Source: Theodoxus fluviatilis
Lineage: Eukaryota > Mollusca > Gastropoda > Cycloneritida > Neritidae
Assembly: GCA_034096865.1 (NCBI GenBank)
Contig: JAWQFJ010017216.1
Coordinates: 15,001 to 57,500, forward strand
Direction: 5' to 3'
Length of the DNA: 42,500 nucleotides
Below the pieces are notes generated by a model. The model searched no databases and had not been told where the DNA came from. It saw only the letters and a list, made by a program, of their open reading frames with translations. Below, in pieces: positions 41,991 through 42,500 of this stretch. Numbering within the stretch: position 1 is the first letter of the stretch; each line of letters opens with the position of its first letter. The position numbers and the translations under genes were made by a program.

Positions 41991-42500
41991 TATGTGGGTT
42001 GGGTTGTAAATTAATTGGAATTAATTGGGAGAGGGGGAATCGCCATGATGTTGAACCGTTGAATGGGAGTTGGGCGGGAAAACTTGTCTCTTGTTCGCCA
42101 TCGAGTTGCTCTGTGAAAAAGTATGGGAAAAGGGATTGCGCCACTCAATATTAACGGGAAAGGGTAAAACAAATGGGGTTCTCTAAATAACGCCACGTGG
42201 GGCGTGTTTTTTCGTCATTCTCGATTCTGGGCCATGCCGCTGAATGAATGATGAGTGAGAGTAGGCCGACTGTGGTTACCGTGTGTGACACATGCCTTTA
42301 TTCTCTTCCAGATTCTTTGATTCCTTGATTCTTTGACTAGTTCAGTCATTGCTTGGAAAGCCTGAGGGGCTAGTTCTTTGTCAGTAATTCCATGATTATC
42401 ACGTCTAAGGGAGTGATAGGAATTGGGGAGGACCAGTAGTGGTTACTATCCTTCTATCGTATCTGTATTGTCTTCTGGGAAGCAAATGAGTACAAGATAC
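41991..42500. other. no gene recognised; possible first intron
   Basis: No supported ORF. If the donors above are used, this is the start of an intron. Confidence 0.35.

Overview
The window is animal nuclear DNA dominated by repeats, with no operons, ribosome binding sites or dense coding. It has very many long microsatellites, several tRNA-derived SINE heads, LINE and DNA-transposon debris, a KRBA2/Ginger-type integrase gene, and TATA/Inr/CCAAT promoter motifs. This combination, with frequent motifs such as GAGTTATCTCCCTTT near 12395, suggests a marine lophotrochozoan, probably a gastropod mollusc. That is an inference from style, not a database result.

Layout. 1-2.8 kb: an integrase-domain coding exon (445-2082) that starts at a good 3' splice site, followed by a 211-bp tandem repeat. 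2.9-3.15 kb: a long imperfect hairpin. 3.15-7.5 kb: mostly unannotatable DNA with a 75-bp tandem repeat, a CCAAT-TATA-Inr core promoter (about 6.15 kb) and microsatellites. 7.53-9.02 kb: a large 38-bp minisatellite nested in an older 77-bp repeat. 9.6-13.5 kb: the C-terminal end of a dead LINE reverse transcriptase (minus), a possible Tc1-like scrap, a dispersed repeat split by a SINE-like insertion, and a 413-bp inverted-repeat element with a perfect 9-bp target duplication. 13.8-15.4 kb: long tetranucleotide arrays. 15.4-25.7 kb: sparse, with SINE heads, a second copy of the 9-bp-TSD element (21.15-21.58 kb), trinucleotide arrays and an RFX X-box/CRE pair. 25.7-28.05 kb: a possible Helitron-like non-autonomous element. 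28-33.5 kb: mostly unassigned, with an unexplained long minus-strand open frame and a TATA-Inr promoter. 33.8-34.8 kb: a frameshifted retroelement-like ORF with a polyadenylation signal. 36.2-39.3 kb: CA-rich composite satellites and an 84-bp minisatellite carrying X-box-like palindromes. 39.8 kb: a SINE head. 41.7-42.0 kb: a promoter-like region with CCAAT and E2F motifs and splice-donor candidates, possibly the 5' end of a gene that runs off the right edge.

The strongest new observations are structural. First, a dispersed family of about 190 bp (seven copies) whose 3' end runs directly into GGAT/CATC-type arrays, so it probably seeds the local tetranucleotide microsatellites. Second, a pair of about 415-bp elements with CATTYT termini and 9-bp target duplications. 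Third, the nested 77-bp/38-bp minisatellite, open in all three forward frames. I find no CRISPR array, no functional tRNA or rRNA gene, and no convincing complete host protein-coding gene.
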